This document shows, piece after piece, positions 1-5,278 of a stretch of DNA of 9,321 nt (the first letter of the stretch is position 1; the number at the start of each line of letters is the position of its first letter). Origin of the DNA: Candidatus Gottesmanbacteria bacterium. GTDB taxonomy: Bacteria > Patescibacteriota > Microgenomatia > JACPZF01. The notes under the pieces were generated by a model. The model saw only the letters and a list, made by a program, of their open reading frames with translations, did no database searches and was not told the DNA's origin. The position numbers were made by a program, and so were the translations under genes. The stretch is from NCBI GenBank assembly GCA_016195615.1, contig JACPZF010000026.1, forward strand, positions 1-9,321. The letters are read 5' to 3'.

Positions 1-230
1 AAGTTGGGTACGCGCTTTCCGGTAATGACTTAAAATTAGTTCCCGTTCCTCACTGGTGATTTGGACAGAATCAACCACATATTCAGCATATCACATCACG
101 ACTTATAGTAGTGGGGAATTTGATTTGAGAGAGGTATAGTAACTTCAGAGGCAACCTTCTTGAAATCACGATTCGATTGTTGAATCTCGACTATGGCTTC
201 TCTGCCCAATGACATTTCAACGTTTGACAT
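1..230 (-). pseudogene. Frame-disrupted small gene, cut by the left edge
   Basis: I do not recognise the family. Reading leftward from an ATG at 228-230, preceded by an AAGGA ribosome site and a promoter, there are 44 codons (beginning MSNVEMSLGREAIVEI) ending at TGA (96-98). The next 30 codons, 90 down to 1, are open in another frame and also look coding (for example VQITSEERELILSHYRKA), with no upstream start of their own. The break coincides with a tandem 5-base duplication (ATCAC at 90-94 and 95-99, plus strand). Removing one copy joins the two frames but leaves one TGA. So this is either a decayed gene, a sequencing or assembly error, or a genuine 44-aa protein followed by an unrelated gene. 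The composition is hydrophilic, with no membrane segment or signal peptide. Confidence 0.45.
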
Positions 231-235
231 AAAAA

Positions 236-241
236 TTCCTT
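236..241 (-). promoter_or_regulatory. Ribosome binding site of the left-edge gene
   Basis: AAGGAA on the minus strand; its AAGGA core ends six bases before the ATG at 228-230. It is one of the few clear Shine-Dalgarno sites in the window and decides the start of the disrupted left-edge gene. Confidence 0.5.
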
Positions 242-273
242 GGGGCAGAGGTTAAAAATTAATTTAGGCCCAC

Positions 274-302
274 AATATAGCACAATCGCTTCGTCATTGC
301 AA
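274..302 (-). promoter_or_regulatory. Sigma-70-like promoter for the left-edge gene
   Basis: On the minus strand a -35 TTGCAA (297-302) and a -10 TATATT (274-279) are separated by 17 bases. The same hexamer pair, with an 18-base spacer, precedes the 56-aa gene at 3965, which supports it as a real promoter form in this organism. The predicted leader before the ATG at 230 is about 35-40 bases and carries a Shine-Dalgarno site. A perfect TTGACA lies at 308-313, but no -10 stands at the right distance from it. Confidence 0.55.
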
Positions 303-334
303 GTTTTTGTCAAGCTATCGGCTATTCAATTGTT

Positions 335-430
335 TTATTTTTTCTTCCGCCAGATCGTAGGAATGGTAAGAGCAAAAATAATTAAACAAACAATAAAAAC
401 CCCCGTTATCGCAATTGAATAGCTACTCAT
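335..430 (-). CDS. 31-aa single-pass membrane micro-protein
   Basis: The ORF is too short for usual gene callers. It encodes 31 residues: a short N-terminus (MSSYS), one hydrophobic stretch over residues 6-27 (TGVFIVCLIIFALTIPT is its core) and a basic end, WRKKK, the expected pattern of a one-helix protein with its C-terminus in the cytoplasm. Its ATG overlaps the last eight bases of the upstream 73-aa gene, and an AAAGGAGG ribosome site stands six bases before it, the best site in the window. That makes real translation, coupled to the upstream gene, likely. Function unknown. It may form a two-component membrane unit with the 73-aa protein. Confidence 0.7.
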   Translation of the reverse strand: MSSYSIAITGVFIVCLIIFALTIPTIWRKKK

Positions 431-644
431 GTTTTACCTCCTTTAATAAAAAAATCGCAAAAACAATCAAAATAAGAGAAAAAACAAGACCTTCAATAAT
501 TTCATCTATAGAAACTTCTTGATTATTTGTCCTGCTAAATATTGACGACAAAACAATTGAAAGTAAAAGCCATTTACCTATATCCAAAAACAAATCGGAT
601 ATCGCTTTTAGTTGAATATTGTTCAATCTTTTACTGGCACTCAC
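423..644 (-). CDS. 73-aa two-helix membrane protein (DUF6722-like by general look)
   Basis: Begins at GTG and ends in TAG. The N-terminus is basic and amphipathic (SASKRLNNIQLKAISDLFLD), followed by membrane segments at about residues 24-38 and 51-68 and a charged tail, KEVKHE. The short loop between them is polar and acidic (RTNNQEVSIDE). The pattern of an amphipathic 'LFLDIGKW' stretch leading into two helices recalls small membrane proteins of the DUF6722 type; that is a resemblance from memory, not a search result. There is no Shine-Dalgarno site. A promoter ends six bases before the GTG, so the mRNA probably starts at the codon itself. The stop overlaps the start of the 31-aa gene, so the two are almost certainly co-translated. 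Confidence 0.65.
   Translation of the reverse strand: MSASKRLNNIQLKAISDLFLDIGKWLLLSIVLSSIFSRTNNQEVSIDEIIEGLVFSLILIVFAIFLLKEVKHE
437..444 (-). promoter_or_regulatory. Strong ribosome binding site inside the 73-aa gene
   Basis: AAAGGAGG on the minus strand, six bases from the ATG of the 31-aa gene and inside the last codons of the 73-aa gene. Its strength and spacing are the main argument that the 31-aa ORF is a gene. Confidence 0.7.
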
Positions 645-650
645 AAAACT

Positions 651-679
651 ATACTATCTTTTTACCACTAATGTGTTAA
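651..679 (-). promoter_or_regulatory. Promoter giving a leaderless mRNA for the 73-aa gene
   Basis: Minus-strand -35 TTAACA (674-679), 17-base spacer, -10 TAGTAT (651-656). Only six bases lie between the -10 and the GTG, so transcription would begin at or next to the start codon. The same geometry recurs at three other genes in the window. Confidence 0.45.
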
Positions 680-738
680 TATCTTGTCGGATCTTTGCGG
701 AAACATTGCGGGTAGATTTAATTCCTTGATTTTTAATC

Positions 739-1278
739 TTACAGCCACCTTATCTGCTTGACATGGCTAGTTACCGGAATCAGTTTTCCGTTTTTGTCTT
801 TATAGGCTAAATAAAGCGAGACGTTAAAAAGCCCGCCTTGCCTGTTTTCATAATCTTTCACCGCCCAAGCCGCCTGGCCGGAAACAGTTTCCCCTGGCAA
901 AATATCCTGGGAAATATCTTTTATGATCCGACCAGAATTTAGGGCTTGTTCCAAAGGACCGGCAAAATTTAAAGATAAAGTGAAATCTTTGGCTAAAAGC
1001 GGCTGTTTGCTACGGTTAATAAAAATGTAATTTAGCGTTAGCAAATCGCCATCGGCTACCAAATCGGCGTCGAAATCCAAATTTAAATATAAATTGTCGG
1101 CGAGTTCTTTAAGATTAACTTCTGGCCTATCTGTTGCGGTTTCTGTGGTTTTGGTGTTAGTATTTTTGGCTGGTTTGGAAAATTGCAAAAGAAAGAAAAA
1201 AACAAAATCCAGGACCAAAAAAATCGCGATTAAAACAAAAAAAGCCTGTTTATTTTTTTTGAGCAGATTGTTAAACAT
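739..1278 (-). CDS. Membrane-anchored extracytoplasmic beta-rich protein, unknown function
   Basis: 179 residues. A basic N-terminus (NNLLKKNKQ) precedes one strongly hydrophobic segment at about residues 12-33 and then a Thr/Asn/Lys-rich linker (35-52). This suggests a signal anchor with the rest outside the membrane. From about 60 to 179 alternating hydrophobic residues, with motifs such as DLLTLNYIFINRS and ILPGETVSGQAAW, suggest a single Ig-like or CARDB-like beta-sandwich; that fold is inferred. There is no Cys near the membrane segment, so it is not a lipoprotein despite the lgt gene in the window. The start lies three bases after the stop of the NYN gene and has no Shine-Dalgarno site, so translation probably depends on the upstream gene. 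Confidence 0.7.
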   Translation of the reverse strand: MFNNLLKKNKQAFFVLIAIFLVLDFVFFFLLQFSKPAKNTNTKTTETATDRPEVNLKELADNLYLNLDFDADLVADGDLLTLNYIFINRSKQPLLAKDFTLSLNFAGPLEQALNSGRIIKDISQDILPGETVSGQAAWAVKDYENRQGGLFNVSLYLAYKDKNGKLIPVTSHVKQIRWL

Positions 1279-1281
1279 TTT

Positions 1282-1297
1282 CTAATTACCAATTACT
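1282..1297. repeat. AATTACC-type repeat at a gene junction
   Basis: Two tandem near-copies, AATTACC (1284-1290) and AATTACT (1291-1297), cover the last codons and stop of the NYN gene, producing its VIGN tail, and abut the start of the next gene. It is short and could be chance, but it matches the pattern of AT-rich repeats at other junctions in this window. Confidence 0.3.
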
Positions 1298-1800
1298 CTT
1301 CTTGGTCTAATCAAATACTTATTTAAACTCTTATCCATATCGATAAATTCGTCGGCCTCTTCGATTAATTTGCCCGAGGCGCTTTTGCTAAAAGCCATTA
1401 CCTCTACCCGGCAGCCGGAATGAGCTTTTAAATACTGTACTAGCGGCAAAAAATCGCCGTCGCCGGTTACGAGAACGACTGCGTCTAACTTAGGCGAAAG
1501 CGTAATCGCATCGATGGCAATACCAACATCCCAATCGCCTTTTTTCGCTCCGCCGGCAAAAATTTGCAGATCTTTGCTTTTAAGTTCAAAACCGGATAAG
1601 CGCAGGGCTTCAAAAAAATTATTCTCTTCCGCGACATCGGCCTTGACGACATAAGCAAAAGCGCGAATCAGTTGCCGTCCCGAAACAGCCGTTTTTAAAA
1701 GTTCCGCGAAATTAACTTTACTATGATAAAGATTTTTGGCGCTGTGATAAAGATTTGACACGTCGACAAACACGCCGACTCTTTGATTAATATTTTTCAT
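1282..1800 (-). CDS. NYN-domain (LabA/DUF88-like) PIN-fold protein
   Basis: 172 residues, essentially one NYN domain, a PIN-like metal-dependent ribonuclease fold. Visible acidic positions fit the active site: D13 in VFVDVSNLY (with N16), the KKGDWDVGIAIDAI segment (D89, D91, D97) and VTGDGDFLPLV (D114, D116). The order, VDxxNL, then KxxD, then GDGDF, is that of the LabA/DUF88 group. Likely substrate is RNA; the specific target is unknown. It starts 15 bases after the glutamate dehydrogenase stop and ends three bases before the next gene, without a clear ribosome site. This suggests it is read on the same transcript. Cytoplasmic: no signal or membrane segment. Confidence 0.85.
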   Translation of the reverse strand: MKNINQRVGVFVDVSNLYHSAKNLYHSKVNFAELLKTAVSGRQLIRAFAYVVKADVAEENNFFEALRLSGFELKSKDLQIFAGGAKKGDWDVGIAIDAITLSPKLDAVVLVTGDGDFLPLVQYLKAHSGCRVEVMAFSKSASGKLIEEADEFIDMDKSLNKYLIRPRRVIGN

Positions 1801-1815
1801 AATTCAAGTTGTCTA

Positions 1816-3132
1816 TTACATTTTTGCCAACACTCTGCCAATAGCCACAATAAAGGCCGCTACTCTTAATGTTACTTTATGTTTTTCTTTGCTTCTCCAG
1901 ACCTCATCAACGGCCTTATCCATCACTTGTTTAAGCTTCTTGTTCACATCTCCCACTTCCCATCTCTCATTTCTCCTATTTTGTACCCATTCAAAATAGG
2001 AAACCGTTACTCCTCCCGCATTGGCTAAAATATCCGGAACGACGACAATCCCTTTTTTATGTAAAATTTCATCCGCCTCTGGCGTGGTCGGCCCATTAGC
2101 CATTTCCAAAACCACCTGAGCTTTTATTCTGGGGGCATTTTCTTTGGTGATTTGATTTTCCAAAGCCGCCGGAATTAAAATGTCAACCGGAAGCTCCAAA
2201 AGCTCTTTGTTGGTGACGGTTTTGCCATAGGATAAATCACAAACACCACCACGGCAATAGCATCCGCCTAAAACTCCTTTTTTCTTTTTACACTCCATGG
2301 TTGCCTCAACATCTAAGCCTTCTTTAACATAAACGCCGCCGCGACTATCGGAAACAGCTACCACCTTAAATCCGTTTTCTGACAAAAGTTTGGCAATAAA
2401 ATAGCCCACGTTGCCAAAACCTTCTATGGCAACGGTTAATTTTGAGTTTTGAGTTTTGAGTTTTGAGTTTAGTTTTGCAAGCGTAGCGAGCAAAACGTAC
2501 ATTCCTCCCATGCCAGTGGCTTCCGTTCTTCCCTGGCTTCCACCTTTATCTACTGGTTTCCCGGTAATCGTTGCCAAAATTTCCGGCCCTTCGTTCTTTT
2601 TGGTAATTTTGAGTTTTGAGTTTTGAGTTTTGAGTTTCTTGTATTCATCCACCATCCACGCCATAATTTTCGGATTGGTATTAACATCCGGTGCCGGCAC
2701 ATCAACGAGTGGTCCGATATCGCGCCAAATTCCCCGCATGTAGCCGCGGCTTAAGTTTTCTAATTCTTTTTCGGATAATACTTTCGGATCCACCACCACG
2801 CCGCCCTTGCCTCCTCCTAATGGTAAATCCACCACCGCGCATTTAACCATCATCCAAAATGACAGTGCTTTTACTTCATCCATGGAAACCTGGGGATGAA
2901 ATCTAATTCCGCCTTTGTACGGACCTAAGGTACTATTAAACTGCACCCTGTATCCTTCAAATATTTTAACTTGCCCGTTGTCCATTTTTACCGGAAAATA
3001 AACTTGAATAATCCTTTCGGGCTGTTTTAAAAGCTCTATTTTTTTTCCAACTTCCAGTCTCTCATTTCCCACTTCTAAATATCTCGCCGCTTTCGCCAGT
3101 TGCTCCATGGCATTATTAAAAGGATTAGACAT
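1816..3132 (-). CDS. gdhA: NAD(P)-dependent glutamate dehydrogenase with repeat-derived insertions
   Basis: Reversible oxidative deamination of glutamate to 2-oxoglutarate and ammonium; cytoplasmic. 438 residues, slightly long for the hexameric bacterial type (about 415-420). The N-terminal dimerisation/substrate domain shows GPYKGGIRFHP (K73), K97, the catalytic-lysine loop PLGGGKGGV (K109) and VPAPDVNT (D149). The Rossmann domain shows GFGNVG (238-243) and SDSRGG (D262 after beta-2), so cofactor choice is not certain. PAALENQI and ILANAGGVTVSYFEWVQN close the fold. The extra length maps to repeat-coded peptides at residues 20-29, 166-180 and 222-231, with another altered stretch at 387-394. 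An unusual Cys cluster (GGCYCRGGVC) lies at 289-298. Start: ATG after AAGGAGG with a tight three-base gap. It is preceded by the FNR-like gene (44 bases) and followed by the NYN gene. Confidence 0.95.
   Translation of the reverse strand: MSNPFNNAMEQLAKAARYLEVGNERLEVGKKIELLKQPERIIQVYFPVKMDNGQVKIFEGYRVQFNSTLGPYKGGIRFHPQVSMDEVKALSFWMMVKCAVVDLPLGGGKGGVVVDPKVLSEKELENLSRGYMRGIWRDIGPLVDVPAPDVNTNPKIMAWMVDEYKKLKTQNSKLKITKKNEGPEILATITGKPVDKGGSQGRTEATGMGGMYVLLATLAKLNSKLKTQNSKLTVAIEGFGNVGYFIAKLLSENGFKVVAVSDSRGGVYVKEGLDVEATMECKKKKGVLGGCYCRGGVCDLSYGKTVTNKELLELPVDILIPAALENQITKENAPRIKAQVVLEMANGPTTPEADEILHKKGIVVVPDILANAGGVTVSYFEWVQNRRNERWEVGDVNKKLKQVMDKAVDEVWRSKEKHKVTLRVAAFIVAIGRVLAKM
1951..1973. repeat. Dispersed repeat B, copy 2, inside glutamate dehydrogenase
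   Basis: Shares ACTTCC-NN-TCTCTCATTTC with the copy at 3047-3075 (19 of 21 bases identical on my hand alignment), in the same reading frame, so both give an N-E-R-x-E-V-G peptide (residues about 388-394 here). Relative to remembered bacterial glutamate dehydrogenases the local length is unchanged, so this looks like replacement rather than insertion. Confidence 0.6.
2440..2467. repeat. Dispersed repeat A: (TTTTGAG)x4, copy 1
   Basis: Four perfect tandem heptamers inside the glutamate dehydrogenase gene, with flanking AA before and TTT after identical to the copy at 2607-2634, giving 33 identical bases. It codes for residues about 222-231 (NSKLKTQNSK) just before the Rossmann strand. The peptide is the same as at the other site because both lie in the same reading frame. 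Confidence 0.85.
2472..2496. repeat. Inverted repeat GTTTTGC/GCAAAAC next to repeat A
   Basis: Perfect 7-bp arms (2472-2478 and 2490-2496) around an 11-base loop, directly abutting the TTTTGAG array in glutamate dehydrogenase. It codes for part of the normal-looking helix LLATLAK, so it may be ordinary coding sequence rather than part of an inserted unit. Confidence 0.35.
2607..2634. repeat. Dispersed repeat A: (TTTTGAG)x4, copy 2
   Basis: Four perfect tandem heptamers, identical with flanks to 2440-2467. It codes for residues about 166-175 (KLKTQNSKLK) between the catalytic domain segment MAWMVDEY and the conserved TGKP; remembered homologues have about twelve fewer residues here. The array tolerates expansion only in steps that keep frame. 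Confidence 0.85.
3047..3075. repeat. Dispersed repeat B, copy 1, inside glutamate dehydrogenase
   Basis: Plus-strand TCTCTCATTTC preceded by ACTTCC, matching the copy at 1951-1973 in sequence and frame. It codes for residues about 20-29 (EVGNERLEVG), a stretch that appears about six residues longer than in remembered homologues, near the N-terminus. Confidence 0.6.
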
Positions 3133-3135
3133 ATA

Positions 3136-3142
3136 CCTCCTT
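3136..3142 (-). promoter_or_regulatory. Ribosome binding site of gdhA
   Basis: AAGGAGG on the minus strand with only three bases to the ATG at 3130-3132, shorter than the usual spacing. It fixes the start at MSNPFNNAM, which also matches the family's N-terminus. Confidence 0.65.
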
Positions 3143-3179
3143 AATTTTTAATTTATAATTTCTAATTTTTAATTAATTA
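3143..3179. repeat. AT-rich AATTT-type repeat between gdhA and the FNR-like gene
   Basis: An irregular array of AATTTTTAATTT-like units fills the gap between the two genes and includes the TAA stop of the upstream gene. No hairpin with a T-run stands out, so I do not call it a terminator. Confidence 0.4.
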
Positions 3180-3893
3180 ATAGAATTGTTCCCAGTGTAT
3201 ATCTTCTATTTTAACACCAAGTCCAAGAACTTGCTTTTTAACTCCTTCGATCATCTCGTGGTTACCGCAAAGATAGAATTTGCTATTAATAAGCTGCTCG
3301 GCCTTAAGAGTTTTTAAGATATTATTCACTCTACCTGCTTTTCCCTGCCAATTTTTTTTCGGCTGGGAGAGGATGGGATAAAAGGAAAAGTTGGTCTTTT
3401 CTTTGGCTAAGTTTTCAAATTCTTCAAAAAAAAGCTGGTGATCTTCATCTCTGACGCCAAAAACTAAACTAATTTTTCTTTCCCGATCACCCCCAATCTC
3501 CCCTGATAATAAATCCGCTATCATGCTGCGAATTGCTGAAATTCCCGTTCCCGTTGCCACAAAAATAATGTCTTTAGGGCTCTCTTTATCAACGACAAAA
3601 TGCCCGAGCGGGGCTAAAAATTCGACCACGTCACCTTTTTTGAGATTTTCCAACCACTGGGAACCAAGGCCTTCCGGGCTCGTATCCACGCAAGTTTCAG
3701 TGAGAGTGTTTTGTTGGGGAGAGGAGCAAAAAGAATAAGTTCTTCTGGTACTATCATTTATTATATAGGTACCATATTGGCCTGCCTGAAAAACTATTTC
3801 CAGAGGTTCCAAAAGTTTAAATTTCACCCAGTGAACGTTGCCGTCAATTAAATTATTTTCCCAAACCTCAGCTCTAAATTTCGTAATTGCCAT
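3177..3893 (-). CDS. FAD/NAD(P)-binding oxidoreductase of the ferredoxin-NADP reductase family
   Basis: 238 residues, two domains. The FAD-binding beta-barrel contains RRTYSFCSS (about 50-58, the RxYS flavin motif) and SPEGLGSQWL (72-81). The NAD(P)-binding domain contains ATGTGISAIRSM (113-124) and LCGNHEMIEGV (209-217, the CGxxxM element). It ends in an aromatic Tyr, HWEQFY, typical where the last residue stacks on the flavin. No 2Fe-2S domain is fused, so its electron partner is a separate protein; none is obvious nearby, unless the Cys-rich 56-aa product plays that part. It could be a ferredoxin/flavodoxin reductase or a subunit of a larger redox enzyme. It lies 44 bases upstream of gdhA. 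The start was chosen because no in-frame start lies upstream; its ribosome site is weak. Confidence 0.85.
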   Translation of the reverse strand: MAITKFRAEVWENNLIDGNVHWVKFKLLEPLEIVFQAGQYGTYIINDSTRRTYSFCSSPQQNTLTETCVDTSPEGLGSQWLENLKKGDVVEFLAPLGHFVVDKESPKDIIFVATGTGISAIRSMIADLLSGEIGGDRERKISLVFGVRDEDHQLFFEEFENLAKEKTNFSFYPILSQPKKNWQGKAGRVNNILKTLKAEQLINSKFYLCGNHEMIEGVKKQVLGLGVKIEDIHWEQFY

Positions 3894-3914
3894 AGAAGAT
3901 TTCCATTTTACTCC

Positions 3915-3943
3915 ACTAAATTCCCCCTTGCAATTATTTTCAA
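3915..3943 (-). promoter_or_regulatory. Possible promoter of the FNR-like gene
   Basis: Minus-strand TTGAAA (3938-3943), 17-base spacer, TTTAGT (3915-3920), giving a leader of about 15 bases. The -10 is poor. It overlaps the plus-strand promoter of the 56-aa gene, so the two would compete for the same DNA. Confidence 0.35.
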
Positions 3944-3957
3944 AGATATTCTATATT
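3928..3957 (+). promoter_or_regulatory. Promoter giving a leaderless mRNA for the 56-aa gene
   Basis: -35 TTGCAA (3928-3933), 18-base spacer, -10 TATATT (3952-3957), then seven bases to the ATG. There is no Shine-Dalgarno site, so a leaderless transcript is expected. Confidence 0.6.
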
Positions 3958-3964
3958 GGTTTAT

Positions 3965-4135
3965 ATGTGTTTAAATTGCGGCTGCGGCATGCCCGAAGAT
4001 GCCATGAATGATAAAAGGAATATTACCTTAACGCCCGAACAGATCAAGCAGGCGGCGGAGGCTAACGGCATGACCTACAATCAAACCATTGATACCATTA
4101 TTGAAACTTTAAGAACCATGAAGGTGGAAGAGTAG
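3965..4135 (+). CDS. 56-aa Cys-rich (CxxCxC) small protein
   Basis: 56 residues, starting MCLNCGCGMPEDAM and ending in TAG. Cysteines 2, 5 and 7 are packed at the very N-terminus, a possible metal or Fe-S ligand set, though one short of a usual four-ligand site. Residues 22-52 (LTPEQIKQAAEANGMTYN and on) read as two helices. Small proteins with this MCLxCGCG start seem familiar from CPR and archaeal genomes, always as hypothetical proteins; that is memory, not a search. It is the only intact plus-strand gene here. It sits divergently from the FNR-like flavoprotein, with 71 bases between them, and convergently with thioredoxin reductase, 15 bases apart. The promoter, reading frame and codon choice all support a real gene. 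A redox or metal role is inferred. Confidence 0.75.
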   Translation: MCLNCGCGMPEDAMNDKRNITLTPEQIKQAAEANGMTYNQTIDTIIETLRTMKVEE

Positions 4136-4150
4136 TTTCTTTTTCCTATC

Positions 4151-5155
4151 CTAACCTTTCTGTTCATCCAGCCATTTTTCCGCGTCCAATCCGGCAATGC
4201 AACCAAATCCCGCCGCGGTTACGGCTTGTTTGTAGCGATAATCATGAACGTCCCCAGCGACAAACACACCGTCGACGTTAGTTGAAGACCAATATTTCAA
4301 AAGTTTGCCTTCGTACTGTTCGTGACGAATTACATAACCCTTATCGTCTAAATCTATTCGGCCGATAAATTTTTCGCTGTTGGGTTTATGCCCGATGGCG
4401 ACAAAAACGCCATCAATCGGCATTTCCGATTCTTTAGTGTTATTGTTCGAGGCAAAAGGCCGAGAACTATCGTTTTGACTTCTCGCTTCGCTCGAAGAAT
4501 AATTCCGCAGTCTCACTCCTGTCACTTTGTCTTTCCCCAAAACTTCTGTCACCATCGTATTCCACAATACCTTAATCTTGGCATTGGCAAAGACTCGATC
4601 CTGCATGATTTGACTCGCGCGAAACTCATGGCGGCGGTGGATAATCGCCACCGAGTTTACGACTCTTGCTAAAACCAGGGTTTCTTCCATGGCGCTATCC
4701 CCTCCTCCTACGACAATGACATTTTTACCTTTAAAGAAAAACGCATCGCAGGGAGCACAAGAGGAGATACCTTTGCCGATTAATTCTTTTTCGCCAGGAA
4801 CGTCAAGCCACTTTGTTGCCGCGCCGGTAGCAATAATTACGGTTCTTCCCTCAATTTGAGTATTTAAGCCGGTATAGACCTTAAATGGCCTCTTGTTTAC
4901 GTCTATTTCCACCGCATCCTTATCAATAAATTCCACTCCCAGATTTTCCGCCTGCTGACGCATTTTTTGCATCAAATCCGGCCCCAAAATTCCATCAGGA
5001 AACCCGGGATAGTTTTCTACCTCGGTCGTCAGCATGAGCTGTCCGCCCCAAGCGTAACCGGCAATAACTAACACTTTAAATCCCGCCCTGATATTGTAAA
5101 TGGCTGCTGTTAGCCCGGCCGGGCCAGAACCAATAATAATAACGTCGTACGACAT
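4151..5155 (-). CDS. trxB: Thioredoxin reductase (NADPH, FAD)
   Basis: Transfers electrons from NADPH through FAD to thioredoxin. 334 residues from MSYDVIII. Motifs in order: GSGPAG (9-14, FAD), TTEVENYPG (43-51), the redox pair CAPC (133-136, followed by DAFFF), GGGDSA (150-155, NADPH), IHRRHEFRAS (172-181) and FVAGDV (298-303) with QAVTAAGFGC. The HRRxxxR element supports NADPH use. An earlier in-frame ATG would add nine residues (MLICIFAYF), but these are translated repeat DNA, and the family starts at the glycine-rich strand. Residues 218-241 are a Ser/Asn-rich insertion of repeat origin before the conserved PIDGVFVAIGH. It lies 123 bases downstream of trxA on the same strand. There is no clear ribosome site. 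Confidence 0.95.
   Translation of the reverse strand: MSYDVIIIGSGPAGLTAAIYNIRAGFKVLVIAGYAWGGQLMLTTEVENYPGFPDGILGPDLMQKMRQQAENLGVEFIDKDAVEIDVNKRPFKVYTGLNTQIEGRTVIIATGAATKWLDVPGEKELIGKGISSCAPCDAFFFKGKNVIVVGGGDSAMEETLVLARVVNSVAIIHRRHEFRASQIMQDRVFANAKIKVLWNTMVTEVLGKDKVTGVRLRNYSSSEARSQNDSSRPFASNNNTKESEMPIDGVFVAIGHKPNSEKFIGRIDLDDKGYVIRHEQYEGKLLKYWSSTNVDGVFVAGDVHDYRYKQAVTAAGFGCIAGLDAEKWLDEQKG
4433..4504. repeat. Repeat-derived insertion in trxB
   Basis: Codes for residues 218-241, low-complexity and rich in Ser, Asn and Arg (core SSSEARSQNDSSRPFAS), about twenty more than remembered homologues have between the NADPH domain and PIDGVFVAIGH. The DNA includes CTTCTCGCTTCGCTCGAAG, with short nested inverted pieces (CTTC/GAAG), a sequence type I associate with dispersed CPR repeats. 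The exact ends are uncertain. Confidence 0.55.
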
Positions 5156-5156
5156 A

Positions 5157-5268
5157 AAATAAGCAAATATGCAAATAAGCAAATATCAAATGAATGAAAA
5201 AACGATTTTAAAGATTTAATTATTTAATCATTTGTCATTCATTTGCTTATTAGTGTCATTTGCTTATT
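5157..5268. repeat. Direct and inverted AAATAAGCAAAT repeats between trxA and trxB
   Basis: AAATAAGCAAATAT occurs twice (5157-5170, 5173-5186). CATTTGCTTATT, its reverse-complement form, occurs twice (5240-5251, 5257-5268). The two pairs face each other across about 50 AT-rich bases, so RNA from this gap could fold into alternative hairpins. It fills nearly all of the trxA-trxB gap. It may weaken read-through into trxB, but there is no GC-rich stem with a T-run. Confidence 0.7.
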
Positions 5269-5278
5269 TGGTTATAAA

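Noticed and set aside
240..422. 60-codon plus-strand reading frame from a TTG
   Set aside because: It lies opposite the promoter region and the better-supported 31-aa gene, has no ribosome site or promoter, and its sequence shows no family pattern.
1094..1285. 63-codon plus-strand frame
   Set aside because: Antisense shadow of the signal-anchor region of the 179-aa protein; its apparent hydrophobic/basic pattern mirrors that region.
2440..2634. CRISPR-like array (two repeats with a spacer)
   Set aside because: The repeats are tandem heptamers inside a conserved coding frame, with normal protein-coding sequence between them and no cas genes.
3523..3738. 71-codon plus-strand frame
   Set aside because: Antisense to the well-supported FNR-like gene, with no start signals.
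4131..4155. Bidirectional terminator between the 56-aa gene and trxB
   Set aside because: There is a T-rich run, but no inverted repeat of useful length in front of it on either strand.
4388..4672. 94-codon plus-strand frame
   Set aside because: Antisense to trxB, with no family resemblance.
5156..5182. Longer trxB start adding MLICIFAYF
   Set aside because: The extra codons come from the AAATAAGC repeat array, and the family's first beta strand begins right after the later ATG.
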